This document shows positions 35,314 to 44,129 of a stretch of 64,000 nt of DNA, piece after piece. Source of the DNA: Rhizobium sp. BT03 (lineage in GTDB: Bacteria; Pseudomonadota; Alphaproteobacteria; Rhizobiales; Rhizobiaceae); assembly GCF_030053155.1 (NCBI RefSeq), contig NZ_CP125641.1, forward strand, positions 372,001 to 436,000, given 5' to 3'. Each line of letters opens with the position of its first letter. Within the stretch, counting starts at the first letter, position 1. Made by a program: the position numbers and the translations under genes. The notes under the pieces were generated by a model. It worked only from the letters and a program-made list of their open reading frames with translations. It was not told the DNA's origin and did no database searches.

Positions 35314-36016
35314 AGTCCGCAAGAGCTTCGGCGCCACCGAGGTGCTGAAGGGCATCAATCTCGATGTGCAGGCCGGCGAGGTCATCGCCATTATCGGCAA
35401 GAGCGGTTCGGGCAAATCGACCCTGCTTCGCTGCATCAACGGCCTGGAGACCATCACCGACGGCTCCATTTCCGTGGCCGGCGCACAGCTCCTCGATGAC
35501 GAAGTGCATCTTAAGGCCCTGCGCCTCAAGATCGGCATGATCTTTCAACAGTTCAATCTCTTCCCGCACCTGACGGCTGGCGGCAACGTCATGCTGTCGC
35601 AGACGGTGGTCAAGAAGACCCCGAAGGCCGAAGCCGAGGCCATGGCCCGCAAGATGCTGGAGCGGGTAGGGCTGGGCCACCGGTTCGACGCCTATCCGGA
35701 CGAACTCTCCGGCGGCCAGCAGCAGCGGGTCGCCATCGCCCGGGCGCTCGCCATGCAGCCGGCAGCACTTCTTTGCGACGAGATCACCTCGGCGCTCGAT
35801 CCGGAACTGGTCGCCGAGGTTCTGGCCGTCGTGCGCGAGCTTGCCGCGGAAGGGATGACGCTGCTGATGGTCACCCACGAGATGAAGTTCGCCCGCGACG
35901 TCTGCAGCCGCGTCGTCTTCATGCATCAGGGCCGCGTCCACGAGGTAGGCCGGCCCGAGGAAGTCTTCGCCAATCCGCAGACGGCAGAGCTGAAGCAGTT
36001 TCTCGGCGTCAGTTAA
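35291..36016 (+). CDS. Amino-acid ABC transporter ATP-binding protein
   Basis: 241 residues. Walker A IGKSGSGKSTLLR, signature [15 protein letters not shown], Walker B ALLCDEITSALDPE (a cysteine replaces the usual phenylalanine) and LLMVTHEMKFARDV. Last gene of the GntR-linked importer. Confidence 0.92.
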   Translation: MSLIEITEVRKSFGATEVLKGINLDVQAGEVIAIIGKSGSGKSTLLRCINGLETITDGSISVAGAQLLDDEVHLKALRLKIGMIFQQFNLFPHLTAGGNVMLSQTVVKKTPKAEAEAMARKMLERVGLGHRFDAYPDELSGGQQQRVAIARALAMQPAALLCDEITSALDPELVAEVLAVVRELAAEGMTLLMVTHEMKFARDVCSRVVFMHQGRVHEVGRPEEVFANPQTAELKQFLGVS

Positions 36017-36067
36017 GAAATCGCGACCTGCTCTCGCCTTTGCCGACCGGCGTCATGTCGACCGTGC

Positions 36068-36355
36068 TCAGGACTTCGACCGAGGATATCCCAACAACGC
36101 TTCATACTCTCTGCCGGTCAATCGTTCGATTGCCCGCAACTGCGTGGGAATATCCATCCGCTCGTGCAAGACTGCGGCAATGACGAAGGTTGCATCGTCA
36201 GCGACAATGTAGACTGCGTAATGGTGCTCGATATTGTGCAATCGGAAGAGCGAATTCCCGACGCGGAGCCACTAGCGCATTTCTTCATCGAGTCCCGCGT
36301 CGACGGCATCCAGTGCCGAAAGGGGCAGCGTCTCTCCGCGCCGGAATTCTTCTGG
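36068..36355 (-). pseudogene. Toxin-antitoxin relic: antitoxin tail fused to RelE/ParE toxin tail
   Basis: On the minus strand one frame reads EEFRRGETLPLSALDAVDAG, typical of the end of a small antitoxin, then LDEEMR, an in-frame TAG, and continues WLRVGNSLFRLHNIEHHYAV followed by YIVADDATFVIAAVLHERMD, the C-terminal half of a RelE/ParE-type toxin, to a TGA at 36068. The arrangement implies a deletion joining the two genes plus a nonsense mutation. No intact start is present. Confidence 0.65.
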
Positions 36356-36500
36356 TCATGCGGCGCCCTCCTCAAATTTCCGACTGAATTGTTCTGCATC
36401 GATGCAGGCAGGGACCGATCGGAATGTTCGCCATAACGACGATAAACTCTTCCTGCTGCCCGAACCAACAAGCGCGCAGGCGCTCCAATCCGCAGACATG

Positions 36501-36532
36501 CCGGGAACGGCAGGCAAGGCTGCCGTTCCCGG
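36501..36532 (-). terminator. Hairpin directly after the PspA gene
   Basis: Perfect 13-bp stem CCGGGAACGGCAG / CTGCCGTTCCCGG with a 6-base loop, starting 7 bases beyond the stop codon of the leftward pspA-type gene. It lacks a T-run. Confidence 0.6.
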
Positions 36533-36538
36533 GAATTG

Positions 36539-37273
36539 TCAGTCTTTCTTATCGGCGGGCGCGGGTAGCAAGACGGGCTCGGCCGAATGTTTGGGGAGCA
36601 TCAGTTGTGCCAGAATGTCGTCGGCCGAATGGCTGGAGCCGCCAATGCCGGCTTCGCGCAGCTGACGATCGAGATCGCCGCCGTTTTCGAGCGCTGCCAG
36701 CTCGGCACCGGCTTCGATGCGGCCGGCAGTGACTTCCTGGCGTTTCTTGATGCGTTCGAGACTTTCGACGGCGCTGCCGAGGCGGGTATTGATGCCCGAC
36801 TGGTTATGGGCGATCGCCGACTGAGCGCGCAGCAGCGACTCGTTGGCTTTGACGTTCTCCACCTCGCGCTTCATCTGCGCAATACGTGCTTCGGTATCCT
36901 GGATCGTGCGCAGCATCTGTTGCTGGCGGGGCAGCAGCCGATCGAGCTCTTCCTGGTCGCGCTGCACTTCGGAACGGCTGGTGGCGATGCGCTGCGCCAG
37001 ACCCTGGGCGAGATCCGTGCGGCCCGCCGAGATCGCAGCGCGGGCGCTGTCGGTATCCTTGGTCTCCTTCGCGCGGTTTTCTTCAAGCCGGCGCATGACG
37101 CTCTTGTTGGAGGCCATGATGCCGGCCAGATCGGATCGCGCCCGGCGCAGCGACTGTTCGGCGTCGCGGATTTCCTGGTCGAGAATGCGCATGGACTGGC
37201 TGTCGGCTGCGGCTTCCGCTGCCTCGTTGATGCCGCCGCGAATGGCGGTGAAAATCTTTCCCCAGGTGCTCAC
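36539..37273 (-). CDS. PspA/IM30 family protein (YjfJ-like)
   Basis: 244 residues from GTG 37273, with GGGGAG 8 bases ahead. It is almost wholly alpha-helical coiled coil (STWGKIFTAIRGGINEAAEA, DQEIRDAEQSLRRARSDLAG, QRDQEELDRLLPRQQQMLR), the ESCRT-III-like PspA/Vipp1 fold that coats stressed inner membrane. The upstream DUF2170 stop overlaps it by 4 bases. The pair corresponds to yjfI-yjfJ of E. coli. Confidence 0.88.
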   Translation of the reverse strand: MSTWGKIFTAIRGGINEAAEAAADSQSMRILDQEIRDAEQSLRRARSDLAGIMASNKSVMRRLEENRAKETKDTDSARAAISAGRTDLAQGLAQRIATSRSEVQRDQEELDRLLPRQQQMLRTIQDTEARIAQMKREVENVKANESLLRAQSAIAHNQSGINTRLGSAVESLERIKKRQEVTAGRIEAGAELAALENGGDLDRQLREAGIGGSSHSADDILAQLMLPKHSAEPVLLPAPADKKD

Positions 37274-37716
37274 GCTGTAATCTCCCCGCTTTTCCACTCT
37301 TCAATCATATGCGCCGCATCGACGGCATTGGCCGCCAGAATTGCCACCTCTTCGACCACCGTGTCGGCCGGCGAGTGCGCCGACAGCGAACCGAACAATT
37401 CATACCATTCCTCACCGTCGATGGTGGTGATGCCGAAGCTGGAAAGCGGCACGAATTTGTGCGTCTTGAGCACCATGCGTTCGAAGGCCTGGCGATTGGG
37501 CACGTCCTTGCACGGCAACAGAACGGCGCTGACAAGGATGTCGCGCTCCCCGCTCACCGCGACGAAGACGTCGAGATCGCCTTTTTCCTTGAGAGTGACG
37601 CATATGACGTCGCCCTGTTCGGGTACGGCGACGTCGACATCGCCGAGTGCCTCCGGATCGGCGGCGAACAGGCGCGTTAAGGTGGTCAGGTTCCAGGTCT
37701 CCAAAAAGTCCTCCAT
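37270..37716 (-). CDS. DUF2170 family protein (YjfI-like)
   Basis: 148 residues beginning MEDFLETWNLTTLTRLFAAD, with the DUF2170 core (GDVICVTLKEKGDLDVFVAV, VLLPCKDVPNRQAFERMVLK). Cytosolic, function unknown. In E. coli yjfI precedes the PspA paralogue yjfJ, as here. Divergent from the K+ channel gene across about 105 bases that must contain both promoters. Confidence 0.82.
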   Translation of the reverse strand: MEDFLETWNLTTLTRLFAADPEALGDVDVAVPEQGDVICVTLKEKGDLDVFVAVSGERDILVSAVLLPCKDVPNRQAFERMVLKTHKFVPLSSFGITTIDGEEWYELFGSLSAHSPADTVVEEVAILAANAVDAAHMIEEWKSGEITA

Positions 37717-37821
37717 CGGTTAGAATTTCGAAAAATATCTGGGTATTCGATATGCCACTTAAAGGGGTGGCGCGCTAAATAAATTTCGCTAGGCTACGCA
37801 TCGGGAACGGGGGCGAATCGG

Positions 37822-38877
37822 GTGCCATTTATCGCTTCATTACTGCGGCGTGTATATCTCTCGCTCAGCGAATTGGCTTGGTCCGCCCTTTTTATTCTTC
37901 TCGTGATCCACCTGGCCGCCTCCTACCTGCTCTTTATGCTGGCCGGCGAAGGCGATCTCGTCGGCAATCCGATCGATTTTATTTACTACTATATGGTGAC
38001 GGCGACGACTGTCGGCTATGGAGATCTTTCCCCAAAATCGGGATTTGGCCGGACTATTGCCGTCCTGTTCGTTCTTCCCGGCGGCATTGCCATCTTCACC
38101 GCCGTTCTTGGCAAATTGTTGACAACGATCGGCACGATCTGGAGGAACCGTATGCGCGGATTGGGTGACTACAGCGAACGCACCGGCCATATCATCGTCC
38201 TCGGCTGGCAGGAGGGGCAGACACACCAGACGCTGCGGCTGCTGCATGCCGAACGGCAGGCCAACGAACCGATGAGCGTTCTGGTTGCCAAGGAGCCGGC
38301 GGAAAATCCCGCCAGCGACTACGCCGACTATATCAGAACCGAGCGGCTCGCCGATGCCGAGGCTCTGATGCGGGCCGGGGTGGCGCAGGCCCGCGCGATC
38401 ATCGCACGCGGCGCAAATGACGACGAGACGCTGGCCGCCGTGCTGATTGCCGAAGACCATGCGCCCAATGCCCACATCGTGGCTTATTTCGCCGACGACC
38501 GCACAGCCCAGATGGTCAAACAGCTCCGGCCGCGCGTCGAGGCGGTGGGCTCGCTCGCCGAGGAGCTCTTGTCGCGCGCAGCCCGGGATCCCGGCTCTTC
38601 GGAGATCGCCGCACGGCTGCTGTCGGCCGCCTCCACCGACACGGCGTTTTCCCTGCCGGTCCCGCCTTTGCAAAAACCGCTGCTCTATGGAGACGTGTTT
38701 TTGAGCCTCAAGCGTCAGCACAACGTGACGCTGGTGGGCTTGCTGAGCCAGGGCATCACCGACCTCAATTGCCGGGACGAGGTGCTGATGCGGGGCGGAG
38801 AGACCCTTTACTACATCAGTGGAATGCGGCTAGATCCCGCTGCCATCGCTTGGGCTCGAATGGGAGACGTATCATGA
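37822..38877 (+). CDS. Two-helix potassium channel with TrkA-N-like/RCK domain
   Basis: 351 residues from GTG 37822. Helix about 18-40, pore loop with the canonical K+ filter TVGYGD (63-68), second helix about 78-103, then a cytosolic RCK-like region starting GHIIVLGWQEGQTHQTLRLL. Its stop overlaps the DUF2491 start (ATGA at 38874), placing it in the same operon. E. coli yjf lacks this gene at the locus. Probably a ligand-gated K+ efflux channel for membrane stress. Confidence 0.85.
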   Translation: MPFIASLLRRVYLSLSELAWSALFILLVIHLAASYLLFMLAGEGDLVGNPIDFIYYYMVTATTVGYGDLSPKSGFGRTIAVLFVLPGGIAIFTAVLGKLLTTIGTIWRNRMRGLGDYSERTGHIIVLGWQEGQTHQTLRLLHAERQANEPMSVLVAKEPAENPASDYADYIRTERLADAEALMRAGVAQARAIIARGANDDETLAAVLIAEDHAPNAHIVAYFADDRTAQMVKQLRPRVEAVGSLAEELLSRAARDPGSSEIAARLLSAASTDTAFSLPVPPLQKPLLYGDVFLSLKRQHNVTLVGLLSQGITDLNCRDEVLMRGGETLYYISGMRLDPAAIAWARMGDVS

Positions 38878-39533
38878 TCGGCTGGTTCGGCAGAGACAAG
38901 AACGAGAAGCCCTTGCCCAGAGAGCTTGGCCCCTTGAGCGCTGCCATCGGCGGGGCTCTGGAGATCGATTTCCTCTCCCTCGAGGCCGAGGCTTTGGGGG
39001 GCGAGCCGGCCATGCCGCTGCCACGGAGCGGCCCCTTCATCATTGCCGGTTACGGCGAGATTTCGCTCGATGCGGCGACGGTTCTGTCGCGTTACTACGA
39101 CGAAGACCACCGGATGATCCAGGTGATGTCGGCGTCGGGCCAGCCGGGCGATGCCGTCGACGACATCAGCTTTTATCAATCCTGGGACAGCGTCGTGCCG
39201 GCGGGCCAGAGCGAATGGAATCGCTGGACCGGGCCGGGCGGCCTGATCGGCCAGCCCTCCTACGATGCCGACGGTATCCTTTATAGCCGCTTCTGGGGCG
39301 AAGGGCCGGAACGCGCGCAACTGGTGGAATTTGTCGAAAAGGTCGACGATGGCGACGTGCAACGCTCCATTCACCAGACCTGCATGCTGTATTATCGCCC
39401 GCTTGGCTCGACGCGCGAAATGCTGCTGATCAACGTCGAGCGCGATCTCGACCTCGGACAAAGCCAGGCGGGAAGCTCGGTGGAATTTCTGATCGGTTAC
39501 GGACTGGCTCCCGCCGATGTCCGCCGCGTCTGA
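38874..39533 (+). CDS. DUF2491 family protein (YjfK-like)
   Basis: 219 residues starting MIGWFGRDKNEKPLPRELGP, with a beta-rich DUF2491 core (GPFIIAGYGEISLDAATVLS, YYDEDHRMIQVMS). Soluble, function unknown. Translationally coupled to the channel gene. The family is almost always found with yjfI/J/L/M homologues. Confidence 0.82.
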   Translation: MIGWFGRDKNEKPLPRELGPLSAAIGGALEIDFLSLEAEALGGEPAMPLPRSGPFIIAGYGEISLDAATVLSRYYDEDHRMIQVMSASGQPGDAVDDISFYQSWDSVVPAGQSEWNRWTGPGGLIGQPSYDADGILYSRFWGEGPERAQLVEFVEKVDDGDVQRSIHQTCMLYYRPLGSTREMLLINVERDLDLGQSQAGSSVEFLIGYGLAPADVRRV

Positions 39534-39566
39534 CACCCTATCAATTTTTGACGGAGGAGTTTTTCA

Positions 39567-39968
39567 ATGCTCGATTACGTGGCGGGTCTGCCTGCCTTCC
39601 TTGGTTATTTCGCCATCGGTCTTGGTGCCTACGCTGTTTTCGCGGTGATCTACACATTCTTGACGCCGCAAAAGGAAGTCCAGCTCATTCGTGCCGGCAA
39701 TCTCGCCGCCGTCACGGCATTCCTGGGCGCGCTTGTCGGTTTCAGCCTGCCGCTGGCCTCGGCCGCGGCCAATTCGGTCAGCATCATCGACTACATCATC
39801 TGGGCGGCGATCGGCATTCTGGCGCAGATCCTTGCTTTCTACATTGCGAATTTCACCATGCCTGATCTGCATGAGAAGATCACCGCCGACGATATCGCCG
39901 CGGGCATATGGGGCGGCGGCATCGCACTGGTCATCGGTATTCTCAATGCCGCCTGCATGACCTATTGA
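39567..39968 (+). CDS. DUF350 membrane protein (YjfL-like)
   Basis: 133 residues, nearly all hydrophobic in four predicted helices (about 8-30, 45-65, 72-92, 107-130). RBS GGAGGAG. Small inner-membrane protein of the PspA-linked envelope-stress module. Confidence 0.85.
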   Translation: MLDYVAGLPAFLGYFAIGLGAYAVFAVIYTFLTPQKEVQLIRAGNLAAVTAFLGALVGFSLPLASAAANSVSIIDYIIWAAIGILAQILAFYIANFTMPDLHEKITADDIAAGIWGGGIALVIGILNAACMTY

Positions 39969-39981
39969 GGGGAGGGGAACG

Positions 39982-40584
39982 ATGCGCAGACGTAAGAGCG
40001 GGCACAGACGACCTTTCCTCGCCCTTGGCACTATCGCAGCCTCGACCCTGGCGCTATCCGGTTGCGGCGACCAGACGCCTTCGGAGGTCATGTTCACCTC
40101 CGTCGACCAATGCGTGACCTCAGGCATGGACCGGCAGGTCTGCCAGGCCGGCTATCAGGATGCCATGCGGGCGCATCTCGCCACCGCGCCGCGTTTCAAC
40201 GGCATGGCGGCCTGCGAGGCCGAATACGGCGTGGGCCAATGCACGGAACAGCCGGCCAATTCAGTCCCGAACAACAGCGGCGGCAGCGGCAGCTTCTTCA
40301 CGCCCTTCCTGGCAGGCTACATGCTGTCTTCGGCACTGAACAACATCACCGACTATTCCGATTATCGCCGGCGCCAGGAGGCCATGGGCTACTACTACGG
40401 TTCGACGCCGATTTATCGCAATCGCGCAGGGCAGACGTTGACAACGACGGTTCGCTCAGGCGGGGCGGGCAGCGACAGTGTGACCGCGCCCTCGCGCCAG
40501 AGCGTCAAACCGGTCAACGTCAACACCCGCACCGTCGCCCGTCAGGGCTTCGGGGGCCGTTCGTCGTTCAGTTTCGGCGGCTGA
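39982..40584 (+). CDS. DUF1190 lipoprotein (YjfM-like)
   Basis: 200 residues. Basic N-terminus, hydrophobic stretch and lipobox LALSGC (C28) predict an acylated lipoprotein. The conserved DUF1190 part has paired cysteines (DQCVTSGMDRQVCQAGYQDA, ACEAEYGVGQC). Gly/Ser-rich tail ending in RSSFSFGG. Starts 13 bases after the DUF350 stop. Confidence 0.83.
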   Translation: MRRRKSGHRRPFLALGTIAASTLALSGCGDQTPSEVMFTSVDQCVTSGMDRQVCQAGYQDAMRAHLATAPRFNGMAACEAEYGVGQCTEQPANSVPNNSGGSGSFFTPFLAGYMLSSALNNITDYSDYRRRQEAMGYYYGSTPIYRNRAGQTLTTTVRSGGAGSDSVTAPSRQSVKPVNVNTRTVARQGFGGRSSFSFGG

Positions 40585-40585
40585 C

Positions 40586-41743
40586 ATGAAGCGCATCACC
40601 CTTCCGGCCCGTCCCGACTGGCGTGACAAGGCGCGCGCCGTCGGCTTCGGGTTTCACGTCATGTATGGCGAGCCCTACTGGCTCGACGATGCCGCCTATA
40701 CTTTCACGCTCGATGAGATCGAGACTGAGATCGAAGAGCCGAGCCAGGAATTGCACGACATGTGCATGGATATGGTCGGCGATATCGTCAACAGCGAAGA
40801 GACGCTCGACAGGCTGGCCATTCCGGAGGATCTGCGCGATGTGGTGCAGCGCTCCTGGCAGCGCCGCGACCGGCACCTCTACGGCCGGTTCGATCTTGCC
40901 TATGATGGCAATGGTCCCGCCAAATTGCTCGAATACAACGCCGATACCCCGACCTCGGTGTTCGAGACAGCCTATTTCCAATACAACTGGCTGACCGACC
41001 AGATGGCTTTGGGCGCCCTGCCCAATGATGCGGACCAGTTTAATTCCCTGCAGGAAAGCCTTGTCGAGGCGTTCGAGCAGTTTCCCAAAGGGCCGATCTT
41101 CCACTTCGCCGTGATGACCGACAATGAGGAGGATCGAGGCACGACGGTCTATCTGATGGACTGCGCAGTGCAGGCCGGCCATCGCGTCGAGCTTCTGGAC
41201 ATCCGCGAGATCGGCATCGATGCCGAGGGCCGTTATACCGACCTGCAGGATCGGGTGATCGACCGCTGCTTCAAACTATACCCATGGGAATTCATGCTGC
41301 GCGAGCCCTTCGCCCGCGAACTCGCGCGCTCCGGCGATGTTTTCATCGAGCCCGCCTGGAAGGCCGTGCTGTCCAACAAGGGGCTTCTGCCTCTGCTCTG
41401 GCAGCGTCACCCCAATCACCCCAACCTGCTGGCCAGCTATTTCGCCGACGACCCGGCGGCCGCGGCCTTGACGGATTATGTGCGCAAACCGCTGCTGTCG
41501 CGAGAGGGCGAGAACGTCACGATATTCCGGGATGGCCGGGAATTGATCTCCGCCCCCGGCGATTACGGCGACGAAGGTTTCGTCGTCCAGGCCTATGCCC
41601 CGCTTTTCGAAAGCGATGGCGGCTTCGCCGTGCTCGGCAGCTGGGTCGTCGGTGATCGCGCCTGCGGCCTTGCCGTGCGCGAAGACCGCTCGCGCATAAC
41701 CGCCAACCTGTCGCGCTTCGTGCCGCACGTCATCATCGATTAA
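40586..41743 (+). CDS. Glutathionylspermidine synthase-like ATP-grasp ligase (YjfC-like)
   Basis: 385 residues of the glutathionylspermidine synthase C-terminal family (DKARAVGFGFHVMYGEPYWL, KLLEYNADTPTSVFETAYFQ, MLREPFARELARSG, DEGFVVQAYAPLF). ATP-grasp ligases of this group form amide bonds between an acid and an amine; the substrate here is unknown. It follows the lipoprotein gene by 1 base, as yjfC follows yjfM in E. coli. Confidence 0.88.
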   Translation: MKRITLPARPDWRDKARAVGFGFHVMYGEPYWLDDAAYTFTLDEIETEIEEPSQELHDMCMDMVGDIVNSEETLDRLAIPEDLRDVVQRSWQRRDRHLYGRFDLAYDGNGPAKLLEYNADTPTSVFETAYFQYNWLTDQMALGALPNDADQFNSLQESLVEAFEQFPKGPIFHFAVMTDNEEDRGTTVYLMDCAVQAGHRVELLDIREIGIDAEGRYTDLQDRVIDRCFKLYPWEFMLREPFARELARSGDVFIEPAWKAVLSNKGLLPLLWQRHPNHPNLLASYFADDPAAAALTDYVRKPLLSREGENVTIFRDGRELISAPGDYGDEGFVVQAYAPLFESDGGFAVLGSWVVGDRACGLAVREDRSRITANLSRFVPHVIID

Positions 41744-41760
41744 GAGGGATACGTCCTCTT

Positions 41761-42666
41761 ATGCAAACATCAGAAGCCGTTCTCATGACTCATCCTGTCT
41801 CCGCCTATTCAATGCCCGGAACCTGCTTTTTCGATCTGGCCCCGGCTGCAGGCGGCGAGCCTTACCGCATATTCCTGTCCATTCCGGCGCAGACGCCGCC
41901 GGCGGCAGGATGGCCGCTTCTGGTGATGACCGACGGCAACGCCACGTTCCCCTTCGCGGTGGCCAGCCTGGTCACGCAGGCACCTTATCCCACGGGCACG
42001 AATGTCGGCTGGGGGGTGATCGCGGCAATCGGCTATCCCACAGACGAGCCCTATGATGCGCTCCGCCGGTCTTGGGACCTCGGTCCTCCGCCGGTCAAAT
42101 CCTATCCGCCTTTCGTTGAGGGCGGTCCCCCGGTGGTCATCGGAGGGACCGGTGAACTGGTGGATTTCATCGAGAGCGAGCTGATACCGCGTATTGCGGA
42201 GATGGTGACCCTGGATCCGCTGTGCCGATCGCTTTTCGGGCATTCCTTCGGCGGCCTCTTTACCCTTTATGCCCTGTTCGAACGTCCGGGTCTGTTTGCC
42301 AATTGGATTGCGGCCAGCCCGACCATCTATTGGGAGAACAGTGAAATCCTCAACAACGAGGCGCGGCGTCAACTTATCCCGGGACATGCCGCCTTCCTGC
42401 ATTTGTCCGCCGGAGAATACGAAGGCGATGAGCTGGCCCCCTTTCAATATCGGAACGAGGATGCCGCCATACGCCTGGAGAAGAGGAAGGCGGAGCGGAC
42501 GATCCTCCTGGCGCAGGAGATGGCGGAGCGATTGGCCAGCACGGCCGACGGATTGCGTGCCGAATTCGAGCTTTATGCCGGCCAGACCCATATGTCTGTT
42601 CTTGCGGCGGCCGTGAACCGGGCGGTCGGCATCGCCTTCACTGTCGGGGGATCGACCGACACGTGA
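41761..42666 (+). CDS. Alpha/beta-hydrolase esterase (IroE/Fes-like family)
   Basis: 301 residues with the nucleophile elbow GHSFGG and a C-terminal histidine in GQTHMSVL. The protein resembles siderophore-type esterases of the esterase D superfamily. No signal peptide. Start could also be ATG 41785. It is appended to the yjf-like operon (gap 17 bases), so it may act on the same small molecule or peptide as the ATP-grasp enzyme, though an unrelated role is possible. Confidence 0.75.
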   Translation: MQTSEAVLMTHPVSAYSMPGTCFFDLAPAAGGEPYRIFLSIPAQTPPAAGWPLLVMTDGNATFPFAVASLVTQAPYPTGTNVGWGVIAAIGYPTDEPYDALRRSWDLGPPPVKSYPPFVEGGPPVVIGGTGELVDFIESELIPRIAEMVTLDPLCRSLFGHSFGGLFTLYALFERPGLFANWIAASPTIYWENSEILNNEARRQLIPGHAAFLHLSAGEYEGDELAPFQYRNEDAAIRLEKRKAERTILLAQEMAERLASTADGLRAEFELYAGQTHMSVLAAAVNRAVGIAFTVGGSTDT

Positions 42667-42693
42667 GGTCTTCCCGGCCATTGCCGCCGGCGC

Positions 42694-43803
42694 CTATGGC
42701 GAGGTCTTTAAACCATCGACGATCTGCCGCGCTTCGGCCCGCGGCGCGGCGACGGAATGGCGCTTGACGAGCGAGCATTCGAGCTTGGCAATTGGATAGC
42801 GTTTGCCGGGCGTTGTTTCCGGGTTGAGATGTTCGATCGCCCATTGCCCCATGGCAAGATGAGGAAGGACCGATGTCGTCAGCGGCGGGACGAGATGCCG
42901 TGAAATTTCTTCGTCGTCATAACCCACCACCGACATGTCCTGGGGAATGCGAAGCCCCGCATCCTTGAGCGCTTCGTAGCAGCCGATGGCGGTGCGGTCG
43001 TTCTGGCAGAAGATCGCGGTCGGCGGCTCTTTCAGAGCAAGCAGTTTCATCGTGGCGGCATAGCCGGCACCGGCCGACCAGTCGCCTTCGATGACCAGGT
43101 CCGGATCGAAAGGGATATCGGCGGTCGCCAGCGCCCGGCGATATCCCGTCAGCCGGTCCTGCGCGGCCTGCATCCAGATTTCGCCGGTGATCGTCGCGAT
43201 GCGATGGTGCCCGTGCGTGACCAGATGCCGGGTGGAGCTCTGGCCTCCCGCGATCTCGCTCGGCACCACGGCCGGAAAAGCATGGTCCGCCGTATAACAA
43301 TTCAAGAGGACCGTCGGGATGTTGAGCTTGCCGACATAGGACGGAAGCTCGACCTGGCGGGTATAGATCGTCATATAGATGAGCGCCGATATGCCGCCGC
43401 TGGTCAACGCCTTGATGGCTTTCGGCTCCATGACGGGGTCGCTGAGCGTCTGGGCGACCAGCAGGACATTGCCGGCGTTCCAGGAGGCTTGCCGCGCGCC
43501 TTCGATCGCAACGATCGCTTCCGGGCTGGTGGCAAGCTGATCCACGGCGAAACCGATCACATTGTCCAGCCCGGAATAGGAGGCCTTCGCCGTATAGGTC
43601 GTCCCGGTGTAGCCGAGCGCGCGCGCCGCCTCCCATACGCGGTCGCGGGTCTGCTGCGAGATACGGGTGCCGGGTGTGTCGTTGAGAACGAAGGAGACGG
43701 CCGCCTGCGAGCAGCCGGCCGCGGCGGCGATATCCATCATCGTCACGCGGGCAGGCTTGTCCACGGCGGGCTTATTGCTCTTTGGGGTCTTGGGTTGTCG
43801 CAT
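42694..43803 (-). CDS. LacI-family transcriptional regulator
   Basis: 369 residues. The helix-turn-helix MMDIAAAAGCSQAAVSFVLN (about 22-41) and hinge are followed by a sugar-binding periplasmic-type domain. Divergent from the sugar importer genes, whose shared intergenic region holds a perfect 16-bp palindrome, so local control is expected. An extended basic N-terminus of about 20 residues precedes the HTH. Confidence 0.9.
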   Translation of the reverse strand: MRQPKTPKSNKPAVDKPARVTMMDIAAAAGCSQAAVSFVLNDTPGTRISQQTRDRVWEAARALGYTGTTYTAKASYSGLDNVIGFAVDQLATSPEAIVAIEGARQASWNAGNVLLVAQTLSDPVMEPKAIKALTSGGISALIYMTIYTRQVELPSYVGKLNIPTVLLNCYTADHAFPAVVPSEIAGGQSSTRHLVTHGHHRIATITGEIWMQAAQDRLTGYRRALATADIPFDPDLVIEGDWSAGAGYAATMKLLALKEPPTAIFCQNDRTAIGCYEALKDAGLRIPQDMSVVGYDDEEISRHLVPPLTTSVLPHLAMGQWAIEHLNPETTPGKRYPIAKLECSLVKRHSVAAPRAEARQIVDGLKTSP

Positions 43804-44129
43804 TCGCGGAAAACTGTTTTCTATTTGGATTTGCCATTTTGGTAATTAGTATTAGCATCTATCTGAAAGCGTTGGCAATTGCATCGATTGCTGCAATGCC
43901 CACAGTTACTGGCAATTGCCAGTACAAAATTGCATCCTGGTCCACGAACGATGAAATGTTTTGATCTGGATTGATAATACTATTTACTAATTAAGATTCT
44001 TCTATACCGTCACGGAGCGATCGGAACCAATGCCACTCGTCGCATTGCGACGGCCCTGGGAGGGGGCGCATCCGGCCGGCCGTAAGTCGAAAACGGGCCC
44101 ATGCGATTGCGGCCCTCGGGAGGTGTATT
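43804..44129. other. Divergent regulatory region of the sugar importer
   Basis: 326 bases between the LacI gene and the sugar-binding protein gene, clearly AT-richer than its neighbours. Contains the operator palindrome at 43908-43923 and a second GCAATTGC core at 43875-43882. Confidence 0.6.
43908..43923. promoter_or_regulatory. LacI-type operator palindrome
   Basis: ACTGGCAATTGCCAGT, a perfect 16-bp palindrome with the central alternating core typical of LacI-family sites. A weaker copy (TTGGCAATTGCA, core 43875-43882) lies 37 bp away. Confidence 0.7.

Noticed and set aside
37717-37821. Sigma-54 promoter between DUF2170 and channel genes, as for E. coli psp
   Set aside because: TGGCGC is present, but no GC at the required spacing, so no -24/-12 promoter could be supported.
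38769-38873. Upstream extension of the DUF2491 gene
   Set aside because: It overlaps the K+ channel coding sequence out of frame; ATG 38874 gives the normal family start and an ATGA coupling.
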